A stretch of DNA of 5,499 nt from Candidatus Sigynarchaeota archaeon (GTDB lineage Archaea > Asgardarchaeota > Jordarchaeia > Jordarchaeales > Jordarchaeaceae): assembly GCA_030587505.1 (NCBI GenBank), contig JAUQYY010000427.1:1-5499 (forward strand), written 5' to 3'. The translations under genes were made by a program, and so were the position numbers. Below, piece after piece: positions 1-5,293 of this stretch (within the stretch, counting starts at the first letter, position 1; each line of letters opens with the position of its first letter). The notes beneath the pieces were generated by a model. It was not told where the DNA came from. It did not search any database and saw only the letters and a program-made list of their open reading frames with translations.

Positions 1-6
1 GACCGA

Positions 7-1119
7 ATGTTAAAAATAGGCACTGTAGGTCCGGCGTTCCCTCCGATAAACCGCATCCCCGAGACGGCCAAGAGAATGGAGGAAAGAGGGTACGATTCGA
101 TCTGGTTCCCGGACCACCTCATGGGTTGGTACCCTCAGAGCATCTGGACTCCAGAAATAGTTGGTAACTTAACAGCCGTCAGTCCCCACGTCTTTTTCGA
201 GACGACGCTCTCGATGGCGCTCGCCGCGTCCTCGACGAGCAAGCTTCTCATCGGCTCCTCCGTGACCGAGCCGATCAGGCATCACCCGGCGATGCTCGCC
301 CAGAGCTACGCGACTCTTGAGCACATAACCAACGGCAGGTGCATCCTCGGAATAGGGGCGGGGGAAAAGGAAAACGTGGAGCCCTACGGTCTCAGGTACG
401 AAAGAATCGTGAGCAGGCTCGAGGAAGCCCTGAAGATCATCCGCCTCTGCTGGCACCACGAGAGAGACGAGCTGCTAAACTTCGAGGGGGAATTCTGGAC
501 ACTCAAGGACGCGGTGTTTGAACTCCCACCACTCAAGGGCAGGCCACCCATATGGATTGGAGGCGCTGGGCCAAGGATGGCTAGGCTTGTGGGAACCTAC
601 GCCGACGGCTGGCTTCCCTTCATGGTGGACCCGGACGCCTACAAAAACCGGCTGGACATAATCAAGGAAGCGGCTAGAAAGGCGGGCAGAGACTACGACA
701 AGATCACGAAGGGGCTCTACGCGAGCCTAATAATTGACAAGGATCACGACGAGTGCCTCAGAATAATGCAGGCACCCATCATCAGGCTCAGGGGAATCTC
801 CGCCCCGTCGCCCGTGTTCGAAAAGTACGGCTACGAGCATCCGTTCGGAAAAGACTTCTACGGCCTGACACACTTTGTTCCATCAAGGGTCTCAAAGAAG
901 GAAGCCCTGGAAGCAATTGAAAAGGTCCCCCTGGAAGTCGTACAGGAGGTTTACCTCTGGGGCACCCCCGAGGAGGTCATCGAAAAGCTGGACGAGTACG
1001 CTAAGCTGGGAATGGAACACTTTGTGGTCTGGAACGAAACATACTTCGGAGACCCAACAAAGGTGAAAAGCTCGTACTCATGCCTGGCAGAAGTAATGAG
1101 ATACTTCAAGGAGACATAA
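7..1119 (+). CDS. F420-dependent luciferase-like (LLM class) oxidoreductase, phthiodiolone ketoreductase-like
   Basis: A 370-residue protein of the bacterial luciferase-like TIM-barrel superfamily. In archaea these enzymes usually carry coenzyme F420 and move hydride to or from carbonyl or C=C groups in the cytoplasm. Visible family marks are the N-terminal strand KIGTVGPAFPP (3-13), WFPDHL (33-38), the TEPIRHHPAMLAQ segment (87-99), the LGIGAGEKENVEPYG loop (114-128), PPIWIGGAGPRM (180-191) and the C-terminal WGTPEEVIEKL (318-328). The GxGExEgxEPYG loop, the EHPFGKDF segment (277-284) and the GTPEEVI tail resemble the mycobacterial phthiodiolone dimycocerosate ketoreductase group more than Mer, as far as I can judge from memory. 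The ATG at 7 fits the family N-terminus, but only six bases precede it, so its ribosome site is outside the window and a slightly longer start cannot be excluded. The substrate is unknown. Superfamily confidence is high; the ketoreductase-like subgroup is moderate. Confidence 0.9.
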   Translation: MLKIGTVGPAFPPINRIPETAKRMEERGYDSIWFPDHLMGWYPQSIWTPEIVGNLTAVSPHVFFETTLSMALAASSTSKLLIGSSVTEPIRHHPAMLAQSYATLEHITNGRCILGIGAGEKENVEPYGLRYERIVSRLEEALKIIRLCWHHERDELLNFEGEFWTLKDAVFELPPLKGRPPIWIGGAGPRMARLVGTYADGWLPFMVDPDAYKNRLDIIKEAARKAGRDYDKITKGLYASLIIDKDHDECLRIMQAPIIRLRGISAPSPVFEKYGYEHPFGKDFYGLTHFVPSRVSKKEALEAIEKVPLEVVQEVYLWGTPEEVIEKLDEYAKLGMEHFVVWNETYFGDPTKVKSSYSCLAEVMRYFKET

Positions 1120-1159
1120 AGAGGACGCAGCTGCGCACCTCACCCTTTCATTTTTGGCT

Positions 1160-1220
1160 GGGGGCGGAGCGTAGCTCTACCGATTAATCCCCCCTTGGGA
1201 CAACCACCGTAACTTTTTTT
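1160..1220 (+). terminator. GC hairpin plus T7 tract in the convergent spacer
   Basis: GGGGG (1160-1164) can pair with CCCCC inside 1189-1194, enclosing an inner stem GAGC (1167-1170)/GCTC (1174-1177) with a 3-nt loop. A run of seven T follows at 1214-1220, and a T5 lies earlier at 1151-1155. Archaeal termination depends mainly on oligo-T, so the T7 is the likely end of the oxidoreductase transcript. The hairpin may help or may also serve the convergent minus-strand operon, which shows no good T run of its own just past its stop. Confidence 0.45.
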
Positions 1221-1246
1221 CACCTGCTTAGAACAGTACACTTGCC

Positions 1247-1735
1247 TCACTTCTTTAGTTTGAACTCCGTTTCGCTCCCCTTCGGGGTCAGCTTCGACCA
1301 CTCCACGCTCACTTCAACCCCCGTGTACTCTTGCAGGATGGATGCCACCACCATTGCCATGGGGCATATTCCGCTTGTCTGCACCACCTTGTGCGCGTCC
1401 TTAGCCATAAAGCACTCCTCGAGCCTGAAAACATACGTTTCCTCATCCTTCTTTTCGAAGGACGTTGACCCCACCAGAAGTGACTTTTTCAGTAGGTTTG
1501 AGAAGCGTTTCACGAATTCGTCCATGGTTGCACCCTTGAGCGACTCCAGACCCAGCTTCTCCACGTTTCCAAGCTTCTCCTGAATCGTTGGAAAGAGGTA
1601 CTCCTTAAATCCGCTGGCTCCGACAAGGTCCACGATTGCCTTCTGGAGCGAGAATACGACAACGTGGAACAGTCCGGATATGGCTCCGAACTCCTTCGGC
1701 ATCATCACATCGACCATCTTTCTCTTAAGACTCAT
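1247..1735 (-). CDS. Small V4R/Bet3-like domain protein (putative)
   Basis: A 162-residue cytosolic protein with no signal peptide or membrane segment; I do not recognise a named family with certainty. The first half is helical (about 14-85). Strands follow, then a Cys-bearing segment RLEECFMAKDAHKV (C108, H115), a CPMAMVVASILQEYTG helix (C124), and a terminal pair of strands around E145-x7-G153-x4-F158. This order, with a Cys at the head of a helix and an E...G...F strand pair at the end, resembles V4R (4-vinyl reductase) domains, which share their fold with the TRAPP subunit Bet3. The Cys residues usual in the last V4R strand pair are absent here (KLT, SET). The ATG at 1735 is preceded by GGTGG with 7-nt spacing, overlapping the stop of the upstream longin-like gene 12 nt away. 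The two are almost certainly co-transcribed. An alternative is an unrelated archaeal family of unknown function. Confidence 0.8.
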   Translation of the reverse strand: MSLKRKMVDVMMPKEFGAISGLFHVVVFSLQKAIVDLVGASGFKEYLFPTIQEKLGNVEKLGLESLKGATMDEFVKRFSNLLKKSLLVGSTSFEKKDEETYVFRLEECFMAKDAHKVVQTSGICPMAMVVASILQEYTGVEVSVEWSKLTPKGSETEFKLKK

Positions 1736-1747
1736 TCCTCAACCACC

Positions 1748-2497
1748 TTACGGCTCGTTTTCTATTCCCAGAAGACTCACCACGGACTCCAGCATACTTT
1801 TCGCGGCGTCCGCAATCACGGTTAAATCGTCAAACCCCTCACGGTTGAACACCGCCAGGAGGCTCATTCTCCCCCTAACCGCGTTGACCAGCCATTTTTT
1901 CTCTCCCCTCAGAACGACAACATCAACCGCGCCCCCGCGAAAGTCCGAGGAAACCCTATTGGCGAAGGTGAAGAGCATCCCGCTAACGGCCCTGTGCCTC
2001 CTAGACTCGAACTCCTCTGGCAGCGACGAGAACAGAACCCTCTCCCTCTCGGTATCATAGAGAATCACAGCCTCGGCGTGAAGGTTCATCCAGAAACCGT
2101 ACACGAAACTGTCCAGCAGGGGCTTTTCCAGATATTTTTCCAGCTCATCCCTAAAACCAGAGTAACTGGCGGACTTCACAAACCAGTCGCCCAGAAGGTG
2201 CCCGTACCTCTCAAGAAAACTCTCCGTAACATCCTCCAGGATCTGCCGGATAACCACTTCAGGAATCTCCCTCGACACCATGGCGATTGAAAGCAAACCA
2301 TCCCTCTGAAGGTAGTATATTCGCTCGTCCTTAAAGGTGACACACTCCAACCCGGACTCGCCTATCTCCTCACCGACCCGGAAGAGAGCCGTCAGAAAAC
2401 CCGTAACGAGGTCGGAGTCCAAGTGATCGCTACTGGCGGAGACCAAGCAGAGCCCGTTGGTGTTAGCTATTATGATGCTTTTTATCGGATTCTCCAT
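1748..2497 (-). CDS. Two-domain longin/roadblock-like protein
   Basis: A 249-residue cytosolic protein counted from the ATG at 2497. Residues about 3-120 begin IKSIIIANTNGLCLVSAS and run beta-beta-helix-beta-beta-beta-helix-helix, ending ERYGHLL..WF..YSGFRDELEKYL, as in archaeal longin domains. Residues about 140-245 (AEAVILYDTERERVLFSS ... VDVVVLRGEKKWLVNAV ... SLLAVF ... DAAKSMLESVVSLL) repeat a roadblock/LC7-like or second longin-like pattern. Such domains are scaffolds that bind or regulate small Ras-like GTPases; no GTPase gene is visible here. The start was moved from an in-frame TTG at 2512 to the ATG at 2497, because GGAGG (2506-2510) lies 8 nt before that ATG and overlaps the TTG, whereas the TTG has no ribosome site. 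The gene heads an operon with the V4R-like gene 12 nt downstream. The fold call is from pattern, not from a profile match. Confidence 0.85.
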   Translation of the reverse strand: MENPIKSIIIANTNGLCLVSASSDHLDSDLVTGFLTALFRVGEEIGESGLECVTFKDERIYYLQRDGLLSIAMVSREIPEVVIRQILEDVTESFLERYGHLLGDWFVKSASYSGFRDELEKYLEKPLLDSFVYGFWMNLHAEAVILYDTERERVLFSSLPEEFESRRHRAVSGMLFTFANRVSSDFRGGAVDVVVLRGEKKWLVNAVRGRMSLLAVFNREGFDDLTVIADAAKSMLESVVSLLGIENEP

Positions 2498-2505
2498 CCG
2501 ATTCG

Positions 2506-2510
2506 CCTCC
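2506..2510 (-). promoter_or_regulatory. Ribosome binding site that decides the start of the longin-like gene
   Basis: On the minus strand GGAGG sits 8 nt before ATG 2497. It overlaps the competing TTG at 2510-2512, which has no complement to the 16S tail upstream, so the ATG is the better start. Confidence 0.7.
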
Positions 2511-2542
2511 AAAAGGAGAAAATCGAAGCGGGAGGTGCAAAC

Positions 2543-2557
2543 TAATACTTGGTATTA
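2543..2557. repeat. 15-bp inverted repeat in the leader of the longin/V4R operon
   Basis: Arms TAATAC (2543-2548) and GTATTA (2552-2557) flank a 3-nt centre TTG. It lies between the predicted transcript start and the start codon. The core CTTGGTA recurs in inverted orientation as TACCAAG at 2616-2622, just upstream of the TATA box. It could be an operator for a dimeric regulator, or simply AT-rich chance. Confidence 0.35.
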
Positions 2558-2595
2558 TTCAAGCATTGTTACTACTTAAAATGAATCCGGAAGGG

Positions 2596-2604
2596 GATAT
2601 AAAC
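2596..2604 (-). promoter_or_regulatory. TATA box for the longin/V4R operon
   Basis: The minus strand reads AAGTTTATATCC here, close to the archaeal TATA consensus. A transcript starting about 25 nt downstream (near 2573) would have a leader of roughly 75 nt. A weaker alternative, TTTAAGTAG (about 2573-2581), would give a shorter leader. The site also reads as GATATAAAC on the plus strand, so its direction is not certain from sequence alone. Confidence 0.5.
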
Positions 2605-2700
2605 TTGTGCTCAAGTACCAAGAATATGTTCGAGCAGCCGCACTTCTAGGTATTTAAGGAAACTCTCCTACACACCCTTTTCAGCCTTCATCCTTAAGGC

Positions 2701-2725
2701 AGAATAAAAAGAAATGAAAAAAGAG
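2701..2725 (-). terminator. Oligo-T terminator of the aminotransferase gene
   Basis: Starting 10 nt past the stop codon, the minus strand carries T6, then T3, then T5 within about 17 nt (2722 down to 2706), a typical archaeal termination signal. A small hairpin (GCCTT 2684-2688 with AAGGC 2696-2700) lies just beyond it. Confidence 0.65.
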
Positions 2726-2731
2726 GGCGGG

Positions 2732-4099
2732 TTACTGAAACAGTTCGGGTGAAATCTCTTTTATAACTGGTTTCAACAGTTCTATTGTTTCTCGCGCAGC
2801 CTCCAGAGCCTTCTCCACGTCGTCTCTCGTGGTTACCGCGGAGACGTTGGGGTGATCCCTGTAGTAAATGCCACGGTTCAGCGAGTCGAGGTCGAAGTAG
2901 TTCTGAATCCGTGTGTCAGCGGTTTTCAGAGTTCGGTAGTCCACAACCTTCTCCGTGGTCCAGAAGATGTGGAAGAAGGATCCGACACCCTCAACCTGGG
3001 CGTTAATGCTCATGTCGCTCAGAATCTCGGAGAGACCGATTCTCATCTCCTCACCGAGCCTGTTCATCTTCTCGTAGACGTCGAGGGTTAGAACGTCTAA
3101 TGTGGCGACTCCCGCCGCCATTGATAGTGGAAAGGCGTTGAAGGTTCCGGAGAAGAACATCTGGGGTCCCTCCTCCGTTTCGAAGGAGAACGGTTTCACG
3201 AGTTCCTCGCTTGAAACATAGGCCCCGATGGGAAAGCCACCTCCGATGAGTTTGCCCAAGCACGTGATATCCGGCGTTACCCCGTAGTACTCCTGCGCAC
3301 CTCCGGGGCCAACCCTGTAGCACACAACCTCATCGAACACCAATGGAATCCCGTACTGCTCCGTGATTTCCCTCACGAATTCTAAGTAACCCTCCTTTGG
3401 CGGGTAGCCTCTCTGTATGGGCTCCAAAAGAACCGCTGCCAAATCGTCCTTGTTCTCCTTAATGGTCTTCTCCATGAGTTCATAGTTGTTAAAGGGCACA
3501 ACCAGAGTGTTCTCAATCACCCCTTGGGGTATGCCCTTGCTGAAAGGCACCCTGTTCGGGTTGTCCGGCGGCCCCTGCTCCTCCGGCGTGGGAAAAACGC
3601 TGATGTCCACCGCGTCCCACGTACCGTGGTATGCTCCCTCACACTTGATTATCTTGTCTTTCTTGGTGTAGGCCCTAGCCATTCTCAGCGCCTGGTGCAC
3701 AGCCTCGGTTCCCGAAGGAGTGAACCTCACCATCTCCGCGCTTGGTATCCGCTCAACCAGCCTCTTAGCCAATTCAACCTCGTGCTCGGTGGGTCCCCCG
3801 AAGGAGGTGCCGCACTCAATCTGATTCCGGATAGCCTCCATCACCTTTGGATGCTTGTGGCCGAGGACCAGAACCGTCATGTTGAAATTGAAGTCAACGT
3901 ACTCGTTACCATCTATGTCCCAGATGCGTGTACCCTCAGCACCCCTAATGTAGGCGGGATAAGGCATCATGAACACCGCTATTCTGGTGTTCCCCGCAGG
4001 CATCAGTTTCCAAGCCTCATCGAACCTCTGCTTGGAGCGTGGGGTCCTCTTCATATACTCCTGAACTATGGAACTAACAATCCTTGCCTCCGCACCCAT
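2732..4099 (-). CDS. Class III PLP-dependent aminotransferase, glutamate-1-semialdehyde aminomutase-like
   Basis: A 455-residue fold-type I PLP enzyme of aminotransferase class III. Visible in order: the substrate/dimer loop RIWDIDGNEYVDFNFNMTVLVLGHKHP (58-84; only its ends are diagnostic), phosphate-binding PSGTEAV (128-134), GAYHG (155-159) where the aromatic stacks on PLP, FDEVV (255-259) with D256 contacting the pyridine nitrogen, the Schiff-base lysine K283 in CLGKLIGGGFPIGAY, and SGTFNAFP (317-324) for the second subunit's phosphate contact. The GAQEYYGVTPD run is strongly HemL-like. However, the FNFNMTVLVLGH segment replaces the SWGPxILGH type usual in true HemL, and the protein is longer than the usual 420-430 residues. 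It may therefore transaminate another amino or beta-amino acid rather than serve tetrapyrrole synthesis. The ATG at 4099 has GGAG 8 nt upstream. It is a single gene with its own promoter and terminator. Substrate unknown. Confidence 0.93.
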   Translation of the reverse strand: MGAEARIVSSIVQEYMKRTPRSKQRFDEAWKLMPAGNTRIAVFMMPYPAYIRGAEGTRIWDIDGNEYVDFNFNMTVLVLGHKHPKVMEAIRNQIECGTSFGGPTEHEVELAKRLVERIPSAEMVRFTPSGTEAVHQALRMARAYTKKDKIIKCEGAYHGTWDAVDISVFPTPEEQGPPDNPNRVPFSKGIPQGVIENTLVVPFNNYELMEKTIKENKDDLAAVLLEPIQRGYPPKEGYLEFVREITEQYGIPLVFDEVVCYRVGPGGAQEYYGVTPDITCLGKLIGGGFPIGAYVSSEELVKPFSFETEEGPQMFFSGTFNAFPLSMAAGVATLDVLTLDVYEKMNRLGEEMRIGLSEILSDMSINAQVEGVGSFFHIFWTTEKVVDYRTLKTADTRIQNYFDLDSLNRGIYYRDHPNVSAVTTRDDVEKALEAARETIELLKPVIKEISPELFQ

Positions 4100-4146
4100 A
4101 AACCTCTCTCCAAATTGTGGGTTGGTTCAAAGATTCCATGTTTGAA

Positions 4147-4155
4147 GATAAAAGC
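4147..4155 (-). promoter_or_regulatory. TATA box of the aminotransferase gene
   Basis: The minus strand reads GGAAAAGCTTTTATC, a purine-rich BRE-like stretch running into a TATA-like TTTTATC. It sits about 50 nt before ATG 4099, placing transcription start near 4125 with a leader of about 25 nt. The 10-bp palindrome AAAAGCTTTT (4150-4159) overlaps it. Confidence 0.5.
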
Positions 4156-4175
4156 TTTTCCAAGAACAGCCGTTC

Positions 4176-4186
4176 AAAAAACAAAA
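4176..4186 (-). terminator. Oligo-T terminator after vapC
   Basis: On the minus strand a T4 (4183-4186) and a T6 (4176-4181) separated by one G lie about 55 nt past the restored vapC stop and just upstream of the aminotransferase promoter. This is consistent with the two being separate transcripts. Confidence 0.5.
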
Positions 4187-4240
4187 GGCCTCATCAGTTC
4201 CAAAAGAGAACACACGGATTCTGCTTCCGCTGAGAAACGC

Positions 4241-4662
4241 TTAGCGAAAATGTCCTAAAGTTTCTCCACGGGAACCTGCTAGGTTTTTTAGCATTTTCTC
4301 GTCCGCTGTGATGCATATGGTGTTTCTCCTCACAGCCAGGGCCACGTAAGCAGCGTCGTAAACGGTCACATTTTTTCGTATGCTATTTCCACCGCGAGGG
4401 TGAGCGTTTCCGCATCCACTCCAACTTTTTCGAGGTGTAAGCCCATGAGAGAAGCGGTAGCGAGCTTGAGTTTATCGGGGTTGAAGTCGGGTTTATACCT
4501 CAGAGCGTTAACAACCTCAAAGTAGAAGAGAACCGGGACGGTGAGGGTGATCAAACCCTCCACGTGTTTATTCATGAGTTCAACGGCCCTATCGGTGCCC
4601 TCCTCTGGGGTGTACCACTTTACGGCGACAGAGGCGTCGGTTATCTTCTCTCCTCTCTCCAT
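4241..4662 (-). pseudogene. vapC: VapC-type PIN-domain toxin, split by a one-base frameshift
   Basis: The open frame from ATG 4662 gives 98 residues starting MERGEKITDASVAVKWY and stops early at TGA after YEKM. Inserting one A in the A6 tract at 4371-4376 restores a 140-residue PIN domain ending at TAA 4241-4243. The added tail is VTVYDAAYVALAVRR followed by ICITADEKML. The restored protein has all four acidic metal ligands expected of VapC ribonucleases: D9 (TDAS), E49 (FEVVNAL), D103 (YDAAY) and D121 (TADE). The split form keeps only the first two and should be inactive as an RNase. The ATG overlaps the vapB end by 22 nt, as is usual for translationally coupled toxin-antitoxin pairs, and has GGAG 8 nt upstream. 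Either a real inactivating deletion, a homopolymer sequencing error, or slippage-dependent expression would explain the pattern. Confidence 0.88.
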
Positions 4663-4865
4663 TTCCTGATCTCCTCTACACCGCTCCGTTCTGTGACTTT
4701 GCCGCTCTTTTTTCTCTCCTCTGCCATCTTAGCGGCTCTTTTCATCTCCTCGCTTTTTATTTTCTCCTCGAACGCCTTCCTTGTCACCTCAGACCAGTTT
4801 ACGTCACGGAGCGCCTCCATCCCCTCTTTCAACTCTCTTGGGATTCTAACCGTGAAAACACTCAT
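4641..4865 (-). CDS. vapB: VapB-type ribbon-helix-helix antitoxin
   Basis: A 74-residue protein. The N-terminal MSVFTVRIPRELKEGMEAL is a ribbon-helix-helix DNA-binding start (one beta strand, then a helix), followed by NWSEVTRKAFEEKI, the second helix. The rest is a highly charged Lys/Glu helix that would wrap the toxin. The protein should bind VapC and repress its own promoter as a dimer. The ATG at 4865 is chosen over the GTG at 4874 because GGTGA (4871-4875) lies 5 nt before the ATG and contains that GTG. It is the first gene of a vapBC operon, with vapC overlapping by 22 nt. The antitoxin frame is intact even though its toxin partner is broken. Confidence 0.85.
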   Translation of the reverse strand: MSVFTVRIPRELKEGMEALRDVNWSEVTRKAFEEKIKSEEMKRAAKMAEERKKSGKVTERSGVEEIRKWREERR

Positions 4866-4904
4866 AGGATTCACCGACCATGAGAAGATGTGGTTGCTGT
4901 TACA

Positions 4905-4916
4905 ATGTATTTACAT
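4905..4916. repeat. Inverted repeat near the vapBC transcript start, possible VapB operator
   Basis: ATGTA (4905-4909) and TACAT (4912-4916) form a perfect 5-bp inverted repeat with a 2-nt centre. It is located between the TATA box and the predicted transcript start, where a self-repressing VapBC complex often binds. Confidence 0.35.
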
Positions 4917-4920
4917 AGTA

Positions 4921-4942
4921 GTATAAATTTTTTGTATTATAC
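4921..4942 (-). promoter_or_regulatory. vapB: vapBC promoter: TATA box inside an inverted repeat
   Basis: The minus strand reads AAAAAATTTATAC, with the TATA element at about 4921-4928, roughly 60 nt before ATG 4865. This puts transcription start near 4899. The TATA element is one arm of a 6-bp inverted repeat, GTATAA (4921-4926) and TTATAC (4937-4942), so a repressor bound there would block TBP. Confidence 0.5.
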
Positions 4943-5036
4943 GAAACTGGTAACCTTCGAAGAATCGGGGCACGGAATGATATCACAGAACGGGGAAGAA
5001 TTCTGCAGAGAAGTAATAGAGTTCCTAAAAAGCTAA
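4938..5036 (+). pseudogene. C-terminal remnant of an alpha/beta hydrolase
   Basis: In one plus-strand frame this stretch ends at TAA 5034-5036 and reads KLVTFEESGHGMISQNGEEF followed by CREVIEFLKS. This is the standard C-terminus of an alpha/beta hydrolase: the strand before the catalytic His, the SGHG motif with that His (codon 4971-4973), and the closing amphipathic helix ending in FLK. No nucleophile elbow or N-terminal core precedes it. The frame stays open only back to TGA at 4881-4883, and that part overlaps the vapBC promoter and shows no hydrolase character. An ATG at 4905 exists but has no ribosome site. It therefore looks like the stub of a lost gene. An alpha/beta hydrolase on the same strand starts 258 nt further on and may be its paralogue. 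Confidence 0.7.
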
Positions 5037-5240
5037 AGAGGAACCAAACCATCTCCCCTTTCAATAAGACGGATAAAGATTCAGGCACATCACATGTTTT
5101 TTAAGCCCAGATTTTGAACAGACCCTGAAAATACATTATAATCGAAGACACTGAGAAATTATGTGGCTTTCGGTGCTCTTACAGAGAATCAAAAATTAGA
5201 AGGCTGCCTAGAAAGGCTTCTCGGCCTGGCGGTACAATAG
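5037..5240. other. Intergenic stretch between the hydrolase remnant and the hydrolase gene
   Basis: AT-rich DNA without a convincing gene. A T6 tract at 5097-5102 could be the old terminator of the lost hydrolase on the plus strand. A short plus-strand open stretch ending at TAG 5238-5240 has a protein-like composition but no ribosome site and no recognisable motif. Confidence 0.4.
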
Positions 5241-5248
5241 TTTTAAAT
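5241..5248 (+). promoter_or_regulatory. TATA box of the terminal alpha/beta hydrolase gene
   Basis: TTTTAAAT lies about 50 nt before the GTG start at 5294, which places transcription start near 5268 and gives a leader of about 25 nt, like the aminotransferase promoter in this window. Confidence 0.5.
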
Positions 5249-5293
5249 CTTCGTGCAAAAATGTAGTAGTGAACGAGAAAGTGGAGGTGTGCC

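Noticed and set aside
1160..1200. tRNA-like look of GTAGCTC next to a G5/C6 pairing
   Set aside because: There is no acceptor stem, anticodon arm or GTTCRA T-loop; it is better explained as a hairpin before a T tract.
1242..2290. Several plus-strand open frames (1242-1583, 1680-2060, 1994-2290) opposite the longin/V4R operon
   Set aside because: They overlap well-formed minus-strand genes with ribosome sites, and their Ser/Thr/Leu-rich translations carry no recognisable motif.
2626..2649. Seven-codon plus-strand frame MFEQPHF about 25 nt after a plus-strand TATA-like site
   Set aside because: It could be a leaderless mini-gene, but the TATA element fits the minus-strand operon better and seven codons carry no evidence of selection.
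3524..4258. Long plus-strand open frame (244 codons) opposite the aminotransferase
   Set aside because: It is antisense to a clear class III aminotransferase with all catalytic motifs, shows no domain pattern, and has a low-complexity, His/Pro/Arg-rich translation typical of a shadow frame.
4564..4926. Hydrophobic plus-strand frame opposite vapBC
   Set aside because: The Phe/Leu/Ser-rich stretch is the complement of the Lys/Glu-rich VapB codons; such apparent membrane proteins are a common artefact.
4900..5088. Minus-strand 62-codon frame with hydrophobic segments
   Set aside because: It starts at GTG without a ribosome site, lies opposite the hydrolase remnant and covers the vapBC promoter.
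5142..5240. Plus-strand open stretch with protein-like sequence (ends LERLLGLAVQ)
   Set aside because: It has no ribosome site, no convincing start codon and no recognised family. It may be debris of a former gene but cannot be supported.
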